A stretch of DNA of 7,215 bases from Candidatus Omnitrophota bacterium (GTDB lineage Bacteria > Omnitrophota > Gorgyraeia > 2-02-FULL-51-18 > JAGOUK01): contig JAGOUK010000065.1 in the NCBI GenBank assembly GCA_018061225.1, positions 1 to 7,215 on the forward strand, in the 5' to 3' direction. The notes under the pieces are model-generated. The model was not told where the DNA came from, did no database searches, and saw only the letters and a list, made by a program, of their open reading frames with translations. The position numbers were made by a program, and so were the translations under genes. This document shows positions 1 through 6,729 of this stretch, in pieces; position 1 is the first letter of the stretch, and every line of letters begins with the position of its first letter.

Positions 1-188
1 CGGGTGCGGGTGGAATTTTCAAAAAAAACATTCGCGACCGTTTTGCCGCGCAGCGCCGGAACCTTTTTGACTTCGCGGCTGGAGACTTCCTTGAACCCTT
101 GGGCGGTGCTCAACACCATCTCGATCTCGGCGCGGGACAAGTCCTCCAGGCCCAGAAGATGTTTTTTGGTCCAGACCGATGACATCAT
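1..188 (-). CDS. pyrB: Aspartate carbamoyltransferase catalytic chain, N-terminal fragment (runs off window)
   Basis: This enzyme condenses carbamoyl phosphate with L-aspartate to give N-carbamoyl-aspartate, the committed step of cytosolic UMP synthesis. Only the first 62 codons are present. The translation reads [18 protein letters not shown], then [18 protein letters not shown], then VFFENSTRT. The last segment holds the STRT loop that binds carbamoyl phosphate in this family and separates it well from chance ORFs. The start is taken at 188, the first of two consecutive ATG codons. Its ATGA overlaps the TGA of pyrR at 187-185, the usual arrangement for translational coupling. The second ATG at 185 is an alternative start. 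The gene should be controlled by the PyrR attenuator upstream of pyrR. Ornithine carbamoyltransferase shares the STRT motif, but the LLGLEDLS and [18 protein letters not shown] segments and the pyrR neighbour point to PyrB. Confidence 0.95.
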   Translation of the reverse strand, partial: MMSSVWTKKHLLGLEDLSRAEIEMVLSTAQGFKEVSSREVKKVPALRGKTVANVFFENSTRT

Positions 189-772
189 TCCGCCGCTCCC
201 GAAGCCGGCAGCGGATCCACGGAGACAAAGTCCTCGCCGTCGGATTCCTTCATATGCACGTGCACGACTTCCTGTAAGTTTGTCGGTATATTTTTCCCCA
301 CAAAATCAGCCTTCACCGGAAGTTCCCGGTGGCCCCGGTCGATCAGCACCGCGAGCTGTATCGCCTTGGGCCGCCCGTAATCCATCAGCGCGTTCATCGC
401 CGAGCGTACGGTGCGGCCGGTGAACAGCACATCGTCCACCAACACCAGGACCTGGTCGTCGACCGAGAAGCCGATCACCGTTTCACGGACCACAGGCCGC
501 TCAGAGACCCGGGTCAAGTCGTCTCTATAAAGATTGATGTCCAGAATGCCCAGGCGCACTTCCGGGGACTGGCCCTTCGAGGCGAGGATTTCTCCCATCT
601 TGGTCACAACGCGGCGGGCAAGGAATTCTCCGCGGGTGCGTATGCCGATAATTGCCGGAACGGCCGAAGGATTGCGCTCGAGGATTTCATGCGCGGCCCG
701 GGTGAGCGCCCGGTCCATGTCAGCTGCTGTCATGGCTCTGCCGGAAGAGGACTGTACTTGGCCTAGAGTCAT
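185..772 (-). CDS. pyrR: Bifunctional pyr operon RNA-binding regulator / uracil phosphoribosyltransferase PyrR
   Basis: PyrR binds nascent pyr leader RNA when UMP/UTP is plentiful and promotes transcription termination. It also has uracil phosphoribosyltransferase activity (uracil + PRPP to UMP). The 195-residue protein is slightly longer than the roughly 180-residue family norm. Visible family segments are [14 protein letters not shown] (21-34), [11 protein letters not shown] (78-88), the PRPP-binding loop [15 protein letters not shown] (108-122, acidic pair D113-D114 then TGRT), and [20 protein letters not shown] (145-164). All match Bacillus-type PyrR. The start is taken at 772 because GGGAGG lies 9 nt upstream. 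An in-frame ATG at 793 sits inside a terminator loop without a ribosome site. The ATG at 733 is possible and would fit the shorter family members, but its upstream sequence is poor. The gene is first in the operon, and its stop overlaps the pyrB start. Confidence 0.96.
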   Translation of the reverse strand: MTLGQVQSSSGRAMTAADMDRALTRAAHEILERNPSAVPAIIGIRTRGEFLARRVVTKMGEILASKGQSPEVRLGILDINLYRDDLTRVSERPVVRETVIGFSVDDQVLVLVDDVLFTGRTVRSAMNALMDYGRPKAIQLAVLIDRGHRELPVKADFVGKNIPTNLQEVVHVHMKESDGEDFVSVDPLPASGAAE

Positions 773-801
773 AAAAAAAGCCCTCCCAAGCATGGGAAGG
801 C
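773..801 (-). terminator. PyrR-dependent attenuator: intrinsic terminator that also contains the pyrR Shine-Dalgarno
   Basis: Read on the minus strand, arm GCCTTCCCA (801-793) pairs with TGGGAGGGC (788-780) around a 4-nt loop. This gives 9 bp with one G-T wobble, followed at once by seven T residues (779-773). The pyrR ATG begins at 772, directly after the T-tract. The 3' arm holds GGGAGG (787-782), 9 nt from that ATG, and is the only good ribosome binding site for pyrR. Folding of this hairpin should therefore both stop RNA polymerase and hide the ribosome site. The pairing was worked out by hand. Its position before pyrR and behind a PyrR-binding loop makes the attenuator role very likely. 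Confidence 0.9.
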
Positions 802-848
802 GGGTTCTAAGGGATATGACTTTAGCATGGGCATCCTTTATCGGCCTC
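797..848 (-). promoter_or_regulatory. Pyr leader antiterminator (alternative fold)
   Basis: Two stacked helices can form on the minus-strand transcript. UAAAGGAU (840-833) pairs with AUCCCUUA (815-808), 7 of 8 bp. Outside it, GAGGC (848-844) pairs with GCCUU (801-797), including one G-U. The outer helix uses both the 3' side of the PyrR-binding loop and the first five bases of the terminator, so this fold excludes both other structures. That is the logic expected of an antiterminator that forms when PyrR is not bound. The helices are short and were found by eye, so the exact pairing is tentative. Confidence 0.6.
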
Positions 849-868
849 TCAGGACCGCTTTTAAAAGG
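835..868 (-). promoter_or_regulatory. PyrR-binding loop (anti-antiterminator hairpin)
   Basis: The minus strand at 856-843 reads GGTCCTGAGAGGCC, which fits the published PyrR-binding consensus ARUCCNGNGAGGYU at nearly every position. It folds as expected for that element: upper stem GG-CC/GGCC with a single bulged U (854), loop UGAGA (851-847), an A-rich internal loop (863-857 opposite 842-840), and a lower stem CCUUU (868-864) with AAAGG (839-835). PyrR bound to UMP/UTP should stabilise this hairpin, block the antiterminator and let the terminator at 801-773 form. The loop begins about 12 nt after the predicted transcript start. Confidence 0.9.
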
Positions 869-885
869 TGTTTCGGACTTGTGGG

Positions 886-914
886 AGTGTACACGCTTCA
901 GGCAGACAAATCAA
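886..914 (-). promoter_or_regulatory. Predicted promoter of the pyr operon
   Basis: On the minus strand, TTGATT (914-909) is followed after exactly 17 nt by TACACT (891-886). Each box matches the sigma-70 consensus at 4 of 6 positions. TG directly precedes the -10 box. Initiation near 880 would give a leader of about 108 nt beginning just ahead of the PyrR-binding loop. The boxes are only moderate, so most of the support comes from position. Confidence 0.6.
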
Positions 915-967
915 GTAACATCCGTCACAGGGCCCATCACAGCAATTTCAATCGCAATTTTAGCCCC

Positions 968-1015
968 AAAAGCTAACCCCTCCCCGCCGGACGTCGTCCG
1001 TTGAGGAGGGGTTAG
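968..1015 (-). terminator. Hairpin terminator after the subtilase gene
   Basis: CTAACCCCTCC (1015-1005) pairs perfectly with GGAGGGGTTAG (983-973) on the minus strand, an 11-bp stem. Inside it CGGAC and GTCCG form a second short helix. Four T residues (971-968) follow. The stop codon of the upstream peptidase gene is 44 nt away. The stem is very stable but the T-tract is short, so it may work as a terminator, an mRNA 3'-end stabiliser, or both. It separates the peptidase gene from the pyr promoter. Confidence 0.75.
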
Positions 1016-1058
1016 AAGTATCTTAAAGCTACAATGTATTAGATAATCGAACTAATAT

Positions 1059-3728
1059 TTAGTAATTCCGAACTCTCAGGATGCTTCCATCAGCACGGTA
1101 GGTAGTCAGGCTCAAGGTCTTATTGTCCTTGAAAAGCTTCAAATAGCTCATAATACCCGTCTCATAAAAACGTGTTTGAGAGACCAGGTATGAACCATTC
1201 CAGACCGTGACTTGCAGCGGCTGACCGTTGCTCCAATAAGTCGTCTGTGTCTTGACGTTTCCTTCGACTCGAAGCTTCGATACCAGAACCCCGTTTTGAT
1301 CATATCGGTCCGAGCTCTGAACCGCTCCATTGACCTGCACCGTTACGGCGCGAATTTGCTCGGTGGTTCCCCAATAAGAATAGCTCGTCGTGACCTGGCT
1401 GACCCCCGGAATTCCTTGCGCACCGCTTTCTGTTCGTTTCTCACGAATCAGTCTGCCCTGGGAGTCGTAGGCCATTTCGGAATCAAGTTTTCCGTCCTTA
1501 TAATCCCCTTGATACTGCAGAATACCGGAACCATAGTATCGGGTGACGGATTCTTTAACCCCATCCTTCCACACAACGATCTGCTGCACATTGCCGGACG
1601 CGTAATAATTGGTCTGCGTCTTCCGGGCGCCTTCCACGATGACGCGGACAATGAGATTTCCGGCCGAATCATATTGCTCCTGACTGACCAGCACATTGTT
1701 CTGACTCACGCTAACCGACTTCACCTGCTGTGTTGAACCCCAGTAGCTATATGACTTCTGGATCACATCCGCCGGACCGGATCCTGAGGATGGCTGAGTG
1801 TATGTCTTCTCACGGATCAGACGCCCCAACGCGTCATTAAAGATTTCGCTCTCGAGCACTCCGTCCTTATAAAGGCCCTGGTAGGTGGTGATTCCAGTAT
1901 CCGATTTGCGCGTCACAGAAACCCGCAGGCCGTCTTTCCAGACCGATACCTGATTCACATTGCCCGAAACATAGAAGGTCTGCTCAACCTTATCCGCACC
2001 ATCGTAATCCGTCTGCTTGGTGAGCCGTCCCGACGAATCCATCATCTGCACCCGAACGAGCACACCATCTTTTTCGGTCTTAAGCTGTTTGACAACCGTC
2101 GTCGATCCCCAGTAAACGTAGCTAGTGACGGTTCCGTCGGTTTCTGTTTTTCTGGAAACCCGCTGAAGTCCGCTGCCGTCGAGGTCCTCGTTTCTAAATT
2201 CATACTTGGTTCCCGTGAGCGCGTCTATCCTTGAGCTGATACGGCCGTTGGCGTAATACTCGACCTGGTCACCGCTTTGGTTGTAATCCCGCTTGCTTCC
2301 GTCGGCGCGGATAGCCGAAACGATTTTTCCATCAGCATCATAATCGTAGCGGACCATGCCCGCGTCATCCGGGGTCATTAGCCACAGCGTCTTCACGGTG
2401 CCGTCTTCATAATAATCATGCGTGATCGCCTTGAGCGCGTCGACTTGACCATATCCGAAGGAATTATCAAACCCCGCCGCACCGAGATCCGTGGCGGAGA
2501 ACTTGAGCCTCCGTTCAATGCCGGCGATATCAAGTGTGGGATCTTGAGCTAATAGTAGCGCGACCACGCCGGTCACCATCGGAGTGGCCATCGAAGTCCC
2601 GCTGGCGCGCGTGTAACCGGTGCTGACCGGGGTTCCGAGTGTTGTGCCGGAAGCCCTCAGCGAGAGCACGTCCCAGCCCGGTGCCGTCAAATCCAGCGTG
2701 GGTCCATAGTTCGAAAAATAAGCCTTACCGCCGGTCGGCGTCGTCGCTCCGACGCTCAGCGTTTCTTCAAAACCGCCGGGCACGGTGCGGTTCACATCCG
2801 TTCCAGAATTCCCTGAAGCGGCGATCACGATAGAACCTTTGCCGGCCGCGTAAAGAATCGCGTCCTTGATGGGCTTGAGGTAGGCATTGTAATAGGAGGC
2901 GTAGTTGGTTTTGATATAGTCGATGGAAAAATCATACACCGCGCCAAGCGACATGTTGATGATGCGCGCGCCCATATCCGCCGCGTATTTAATGCCCTTG
3001 ACGATATCGCTAAAATTACCCGAACCGTTCTGATCAAGCACTTTGACGCCGAGAATTTTGGCGTTGGGCGCGACGCCCGAGATCCCTTTGCCATTGTCCT
3101 TCAAAGCGCCGATGATGCCGGACACATGCGTGCCGTGTCCCTGATCATCCATGACATCATTGTCCGAATTCACAAAGTCCCAACCGCGCCAATCGTCGAT
3201 TAAACCGTTGTTATCGTCGTCGATGCCGTTGCCGGCGATCTCGCCGGAGTTGGTCCAAACATTGCCCTGCAAGTCCTCGTGGTTGTAGTCCACACCGGTA
3301 TCGACAACCGCGACCGTAACCCCGGCGCCGGTCGAAAGTCCCCACGCCTCCGGCGCGTTGATTTCCTTAAGCCACCACAAATCATCATAGGTTGAATTAA
3401 AAGTACGGGAATCAAAATAAGTGTCGCTGCTTTGCGTCAGCTGACCGTTTGCCCACTCAGTAGCCTCGGTCCAGATGCTCTCCATTTTTTCCGAAATCTG
3501 ATCGATCACATCATGCGCCAAACCAGACAGGCTCAATCCATCACTCACCGTCTCCCATTCAGCACCCCCCACCCTATCCTCAACCGAAATCCCGGACGGG
3601 CGCGTTTCGATATCCGCCGCTTGAAGCCCCGCAAACACGGGTCCCGACTGCAGAATCTGGGCAATCGACAAGACCGTTGCAAGAACGCTAATTTTTTTCT
3701 TAAACGATTTGTTGCAACGGAATGCCAT
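1059..3728 (-). CDS. Exported S8 family (subtilisin-like) serine peptidase with C-terminal YD/MORN-like repeats
   Basis: This is a predicted secreted endopeptidase of 889 residues. A basic N-terminus (KSFKKK) and a hydrophobic stretch ending in GPVFA suggest a signal peptide cleaved after about residue 33. The subtilase domain covers about 136-435 with the full catalytic set: Asp143 in VAVVDTG, His198 in GHGTHVSG, oxyanion Asn307 in ASGNSG and Ser379 in SGTSMATP. Residues 34-130 may be a propeptide. An Asp-rich insert (167-185, NGIDDDNNGLIDDWRGWDF) resembles calcium-stabilised thermitase/fervidolysin-type members. From about residue 440 onward the protein consists of YYxxG, WKDG/YKDG and yDxxGRLIREK units, with three 123-residue repeats at the end. 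The start at 3728 is preferred over the in-frame ATG at 3740 because GGAGA lies 5 nt upstream of it. The gene has its own promoter and follows the minor-pilin operon. The substrate is unknown; the repeats could bind a surface partner or carbohydrate. Confidence 0.93.
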   Translation of the reverse strand: MAFRCNKSFKKKISVLATVLSIAQILQSGPVFAGLQAADIETRPSGISVEDRVGGAEWETVSDGLSLSGLAHDVIDQISEKMESIWTEATEWANGQLTQSSDTYFDSRTFNSTYDDLWWLKEINAPEAWGLSTGAGVTVAVVDTGVDYNHEDLQGNVWTNSGEIAGNGIDDDNNGLIDDWRGWDFVNSDNDVMDDQGHGTHVSGIIGALKDNGKGISGVAPNAKILGVKVLDQNGSGNFSDIVKGIKYAADMGARIINMSLGAVYDFSIDYIKTNYASYYNAYLKPIKDAILYAAGKGSIVIAASGNSGTDVNRTVPGGFEETLSVGATTPTGGKAYFSNYGPTLDLTAPGWDVLSLRASGTTLGTPVSTGYTRASGTSMATPMVTGVVALLLAQDPTLDIAGIERRLKFSATDLGAAGFDNSFGYGQVDALKAITHDYYEDGTVKTLWLMTPDDAGMVRYDYDADGKIVSAIRADGSKRDYNQSGDQVEYYANGRISSRIDALTGTKYEFRNEDLDGSGLQRVSRKTETDGTVTSYVYWGSTTVVKQLKTEKDGVLVRVQMMDSSGRLTKQTDYDGADKVEQTFYVSGNVNQVSVWKDGLRVSVTRKSDTGITTYQGLYKDGVLESEIFNDALGRLIREKTYTQPSSGSGPADVIQKSYSYWGSTQQVKSVSVSQNNVLVSQEQYDSAGNLIVRVIVEGARKTQTNYYASGNVQQIVVWKDGVKESVTRYYGSGILQYQGDYKDGKLDSEMAYDSQGRLIREKRTESGAQGIPGVSQVTTSYSYWGTTEQIRAVTVQVNGAVQSSDRYDQNGVLVSKLRVEGNVKTQTTYWSNGQPLQVTVWNGSYLVSQTRFYETGIMSYLKLFKDNKTLSLTTYRADGSILRVRNY
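1062..2120 (-). repeat. Three protein-level repeats of 123 residues in the subtilase C-terminus
   Basis: Each unit starts with Y(V/S)YWG(S/T)T. The units lie at 2120-1752 (residues 537-659), 1751-1383 (660-782) and 1382-1062 (783-889, ending early at the C-terminus). The period is exactly 123 codons twice. Within a unit the order is YWGST, a paired-strand stretch, YDxxG, YYxSGNVxQVxVWKDG, a second YxxxG then YKDGxLxSE, and D(A/S)xGRLIREK, followed by a variable Gly/Ser/Pro linker. The short subunits resemble MORN-2/YwqK and Rhs YD repeats. Copies 1 and 2 are well matched; copy 3 is more diverged. Confidence 0.88.
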
Positions 3729-3733
3729 AGATG

Positions 3734-3738
3734 TCTCC
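3734..3738 (-). promoter_or_regulatory. Ribosome binding site that decides the subtilase start
   Basis: GGAGA (3738-3734) lies 5 nt before the ATG at 3728. The in-frame ATG at 3740 overlaps this site and has only a GGA two bases away, so initiation at 3728 is preferred. Confidence 0.7.
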
Positions 3739-3769
3739 ATTTCCGGACGTTTTACTATTCATAAGTGTA

Positions 3770-3798
3770 TGTATACATCGGTATGCATTCTTTTTCAA
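3770..3798 (-). promoter_or_regulatory. Predicted promoter of the subtilase gene
   Basis: TTGAAA (3798-3793, 5 of 6 consensus matches) is followed after 17 nt by TATACA (3775-3770, 4 of 6). The -10 lies inside the palindrome ATGTATACAT (3778-3769). An A/T-rich stretch including seven A residues sits just upstream. Initiation near 3763 would leave a short leader of about 35 nt. The design is almost the same as that of the promoter in front of the pilin operon. Confidence 0.65.
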
Positions 3799-3867
3799 TG
3801 ATTTACAAATAATTTTTTTATCGTTCGTTCAGACGGCTTTCCGCCACGTCGATGTTCTGGTCAATGA

Positions 3868-5649
3868 CTATTCGTCTTGCTGCCAAGCCCCCTTTGTCAG
3901 ATTGATAACACTCGGAAACCCTGGCACATTCGCTGACACCCCCGAAAGCGCCGTGTCATAGCCCCAATTGCGGTTAGGCGCATTGTATACATTGCTTTGG
4001 CCCCACGCGCCGGTCGCTATTTGACTGTTGTAAAGAACGGCGACCGAACCAGAAAAAGTAACTGTTTTTCCGCTCCAGTTTTCGAGAAATCTGTGGATAT
4101 TCTCGAAGCCTCCATTGTAATGCCCGGTGGTCGTTTCGGTGTTACCGGCGATCACCGCCGCATTGACAGTGGTGTTCGCGGCGGTTCGGCTGGAGAGGCT
4201 GCTCGTGCTGTTTGAGTCGCTCCAATTTGTAGAAAGAATATTCATGGAGTCGCCGATGATCCCGACATTCGTCTTGTTCACATTATTAAAATTCCCCGCC
4301 ACATAGACGGGGTTCTGTGAGGCGAATGTTGTTTTGGTGAGAAATTGGCTGCCATTCTTGACCCTCAATGCGTCCCGATACGTCGAGGACGCGGCATTCC
4401 TCAGATCTGAATGGTAAAACACCAGGCCTGAAGGGTTTGCGTTTTTCAACTGAATATACTTCGGGCTAAGATTCAGCTTCGCGATGTCAATCTCGGTCGC
4501 TTTGACACACTTGTTTTCCCGGACGTCCTTGAAGTGGGAAGCGTTGTTACAAGTCCCGCTGAAGGTTTGGCTTGGAAAAGTGATGGGAGTGACGGTATTT
4601 GCCGCGCTGCATTTGGATAAGCTCCCTCCCGTTGAGCAATAATTGAAGTTGATCGTCGACCCGTTCTGGTCTTTGATCGTTCCGTCGATGATCCGAATCT
4701 GGGCCTTGTAGTCGAGCTTTTGTTGAAGGTCTGAATCGCTGTCATCCAGCGCCCGACGCTCGATGATCGAACTGACCTCCTCCGTGACGGGTAACGGGAG
4801 GTTGAGTTCGCGCGTGTTGTGAACATCCGACTTCACATTCTCACTCCAACGGGCTTGAGACTCCACGAGCCAATCGTCATGATTCGAATCCAGCCAGGAG
4901 CTGTCGTCATTTTTCATGTTTTGATCGTCCCCGGAGCTATCCTTTACGTAAATATTCCCGGTCGCGGCTGCGGAGGAATCTTTGCGGCCGTGAAAAATAT
5001 CGCCCACGGCCGTGATGCCTGAGTCGAAGGTCAGCGAGGCGCTGGTTTCCAGGTAAATATCCGCGTTGGTATGCACGCGTCCTTCAAAGGTCATCGTGGC
5101 ACCCGGGAGAATTTCTAAATCGTTATCATAAAATACGCCGAACTGAAAGACGGGAATCTGCTGAATCTCGATTGACTGATGAACAGTCACGGGCTGTGCT
5201 CCGGCGGACGGTCCCTTTATCTGCGCGGTGATATCGATCGTCTGCGTATCCGCGCGCAGCCCTTGATAATTGCCCGAAGAGATTGATGTCCCAAGATCGA
5301 GACTTCCCATGGCGATCGAATAATCCAGAACTGTGAACTCACCGGATGTGCCAGGCACTTCGGCTTCCATGAGCGCCAATTCCTGAGCATCAGGCAATGA
5401 CGCAAAAGTGTTGATGTGATAACGGATCTGGGCGGCGGCTTTTTGCACCGCAGCTTCTGCCACATAGAAAGATTTCATATACGTTTCGCTGGTACGGATC
5501 TGCTTAACTTGAGTAGCCGCATAAAGCCCAAGCGAAGCCATCTCGATACTGGCAATGAGCGTCACCGCCATCACCACTGGAAATACCATGCCCTTCCGGC
5601 TGGTGAGAGGTTTAGTTACGAGCCAGGACTTTGGATTGAAGTGACGCAT
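3868..5649 (-). CDS. PilX-like minor pilin / pilus assembly protein with large exported domain
   Basis: This 593-residue protein probably belongs to a type IV pilus or related pseudopilus. After a 20-residue basic leader (TSRKG) a hydrophobic helix runs from about 21 to 45, then FYVAEAAVQKAAAQIRY (61-77), the classical FxxAEAA pattern of PilX-type proteins. The probable peptidase site is G20/M21. The residue at mature position 5 is Val, not Glu, as in PilX and GspK proteins. The exported part has VFYDNDLEILPGATMTFEGR then VHTNADIYL (171-200), a β-rich module, a polar low-complexity stretch around 225-265, four cysteines (338, 347, 367, 381) and a Ser/Thr/Asn-rich C-terminus ending WQQDE. This is much longer than Pseudomonas PilX (about 200 residues). 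The start at 5649 has AGGTG 5 nt upstream and overlaps the preceding gene by 38 bp. The family name is inferred from the N-terminus and the neighbours; the large domain is of unknown function. Confidence 0.85.
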   Translation of the reverse strand: MRHFNPKSWLVTKPLTSRKGMVFPVVMAVTLIASIEMASLGLYAATQVKQIRTSETYMKSFYVAEAAVQKAAAQIRYHINTFASLPDAQELALMEAEVPGTSGEFTVLDYSIAMGSLDLGTSISSGNYQGLRADTQTIDITAQIKGPSAGAQPVTVHQSIEIQQIPVFQFGVFYDNDLEILPGATMTFEGRVHTNADIYLETSASLTFDSGITAVGDIFHGRKDSSAAATGNIYVKDSSGDDQNMKNDDSSWLDSNHDDWLVESQARWSENVKSDVHNTRELNLPLPVTEEVSSIIERRALDDSDSDLQQKLDYKAQIRIIDGTIKDQNGSTINFNYCSTGGSLSKCSAANTVTPITFPSQTFSGTCNNASHFKDVRENKCVKATEIDIAKLNLSPKYIQLKNANPSGLVFYHSDLRNAASSTYRDALRVKNGSQFLTKTTFASQNPVYVAGNFNNVNKTNVGIIGDSMNILSTNWSDSNSTSSLSSRTAANTTVNAAVIAGNTETTTGHYNGGFENIHRFLENWSGKTVTFSGSVAVLYNSQIATGAWGQSNVYNAPNRNWGYDTALSGVSANVPGFPSVINLTKGAWQQDE

Positions 5650-6145
5650 AAAACCACCTTTCCCGGACTCGTTTTCCGATCACGAGCTCTATCACGACGA
5701 CATCAGCAGCATTGTTGGAGTTTGAGAATGTAAGCGTTGTCACCGCATCGTCACCGGGATCAGGCGCGTAGAGCGTTTCCCAGCCTTGGGCTAAGCCAGG
5801 CTCTGTGTACTCGATCACCGTCCCATTAAGCCGAATCTGCCGAGTCGTGCCATCAGAGCCCGTGAAGGACAACCGCGCTCCATTGTCCTGAACCACGAAG
5901 CTCGCCGCCTCCCGTATTCCATCGCGCTGGGCGTTAGGATCATCCTGCGGCTTGAAACCCCATTGCATCCGCTCCATCGTCTGCCTCACTTCATTCGTTA
6001 TCCCCATCCTAATTTCGTCCTGCGCGCGCAGCCGCTCCATGAAGATCGTCACACCCCATAGCGCAGCGAAGATCATGCTTGTTAACAGCACCGCGAACAT
6101 CATTTCTAGCAGAGTCATGCCGGAGCGGTTGCGGAGGATCTTCAT
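5612..6145 (-). CDS. PilW/PulJ-like prepilin (minor pilin)
   Basis: This is a 177-residue prepilin-type protein, likely inserted in the inner membrane and then assembled into a pilus or pseudopilus tip. The leader MKILRNRSG is followed by MTLLEMMFAVLLTSMIFAAL, which gives a canonical prepilin peptidase site G9/M10 with Glu at mature position 5. An amphipathic helix with RMGITNEVRQTMERMQ follows. The C-terminal part, with DNGARLSFTGSDGTTRQIRL, is β-rich as in PulJ/PilW proteins. Although the frame stays open to 6253, the start is set at 6145: it places the prepilin motif at the right distance, and its ATGA overlaps the stop of the PilV-like gene. The 3' end overlaps the PilX-like gene by 38 bp, so the three genes look translationally coupled. 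Confidence 0.88.
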   Translation of the reverse strand: MKILRNRSGMTLLEMMFAVLLTSMIFAALWGVTIFMERLRAQDEIRMGITNEVRQTMERMQWGFKPQDDPNAQRDGIREAASFVVQDNGARLSFTGSDGTTRQIRLNGTVIEYTEPGLAQGWETLYAPDPGDDAVTTLTFSNSNNAADVVVIELVIGKRVRERWFYASLQSKVLARN

Positions 6146-6711
6146 TGGGCGATCAGCGTGTCCAGTGACACGACCATATTTTTGTTGATGGTCCATAACC
6201 GTTCGCTCCAGGTGAACGTGATCCGAACGGGTTTGGTGTAGGGATTTGAACACACTGGAAAGTCCAGGCAGTCATTCACGCCATCTCCGTCAATGTCGAT
6301 TGTTGTTTCCGCGGTATTACCATCCCCGTCCAGGTCTAGCGCGTCACGGACCGTGACAGTGAGCACCCCCGTCAGATCATCCAATGATCCAAAAATATTA
6401 TCCGGCCCCGCATCATATGAGACCACGGCATTACTGTTAGTGATTTGAGCGAAGGGGGAACCCTTCACCTCTTCGGCCTGACCGCGAACCACATGCATCG
6501 CCTGCACGTAATGTTTGGATAGGATGGTCATGGCCGAAATCCCCATAACCGTCGAAAGGATCGAGCCAAAAACGATCATCGAGATGGCGCCAGCCATCAA
6601 CACTTCAATGAGACTCGTGCCGCGCCTGGACCTTAAAGACAATGAGGCCGTACGCCAGAATCGCATTTTTAAATTCTCATGGTTCCCTTGGACCAAAATG
6701 GGTGTTTTCAT
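6142..6711 (-). CDS. PilV-like prepilin (minor pilin) with two DxDGDG loops
   Basis: This prepilin-type protein has 189 residues and is the first gene of the pilin operon. A basic leader ends RSRRG31, followed by TSLIEVLMAGAISMIVFGSI, with Glu36 at mature position 5. A cleavage site G31/T32 is expected. The exported domain carries GPDNIFGSLDDL (102-113), then two acidic loops, DLDGDGN (126-132) and DIDGDGVND (139-147), that look like EF-hand/dockerin-type calcium ligands. A close cysteine pair (C148, C154) probably forms a disulfide. The start at 6711 has AGGT 8 nt upstream. An internal ATG at 6666, preceded by GAGAA, would give a more usual 16-residue leader and cannot be excluded, since the predicted transcript starts only about 12 nt before 6711. 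The assignment to PilV rather than another minor pilin rests on gene order. Confidence 0.86.
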   Translation of the reverse strand: MKTPILVQGNHENLKMRFWRTASLSLRSRRGTSLIEVLMAGAISMIVFGSILSTVMGISAMTILSKHYVQAMHVVRGQAEEVKGSPFAQITNSNAVVSYDAGPDNIFGSLDDLTGVLTVTVRDALDLDGDGNTAETTIDIDGDGVNDCLDFPVCSNPYTKPVRITFTWSERLWTINKNMVVSLDTLIAQ

Positions 6712-6729
6712 AATTTGTTACCTAATAAT

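Noticed and set aside
4..1004. Plus-strand open frames of 139, 145 and 156 codons opposite pyrB, pyrR and the pyr leader
   Set aside because: They lie antisense to clearly recognised genes and attenuator parts, are Arg/Pro/Ser-rich as expected of shadow frames, and show no known motif.
1212..1736. Plus-strand open frame of 174 codons opposite the subtilase repeats
   Set aside because: It is antisense to strongly patterned repeat coding sequence, which tends to keep a second frame open; no ribosome site or family signature is seen.
3834..3851. Possible hairpin GAC-GGC/GCC-GTC after the PilX-like gene
   Set aside because: It has only six base pairs with a bulge, and the region that follows is A-rich rather than T-rich on the transcribed strand.
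3983..3996. TGTATACA palindrome like the -10 regions, inside the PilX-like gene
   Set aside because: It encodes Asn-Val-Tyr-Asn in frame, and no -35-like sequence is found 17 nt upstream on the minus strand.
6146..6253. N-terminal extension of the PilW-like frame up to 6253
   Set aside because: It would add 36 hydrophilic residues before a normal prepilin leader and overlap the PilV-like gene by more than 100 bp; the ATGA junction at 6145 is the better start.
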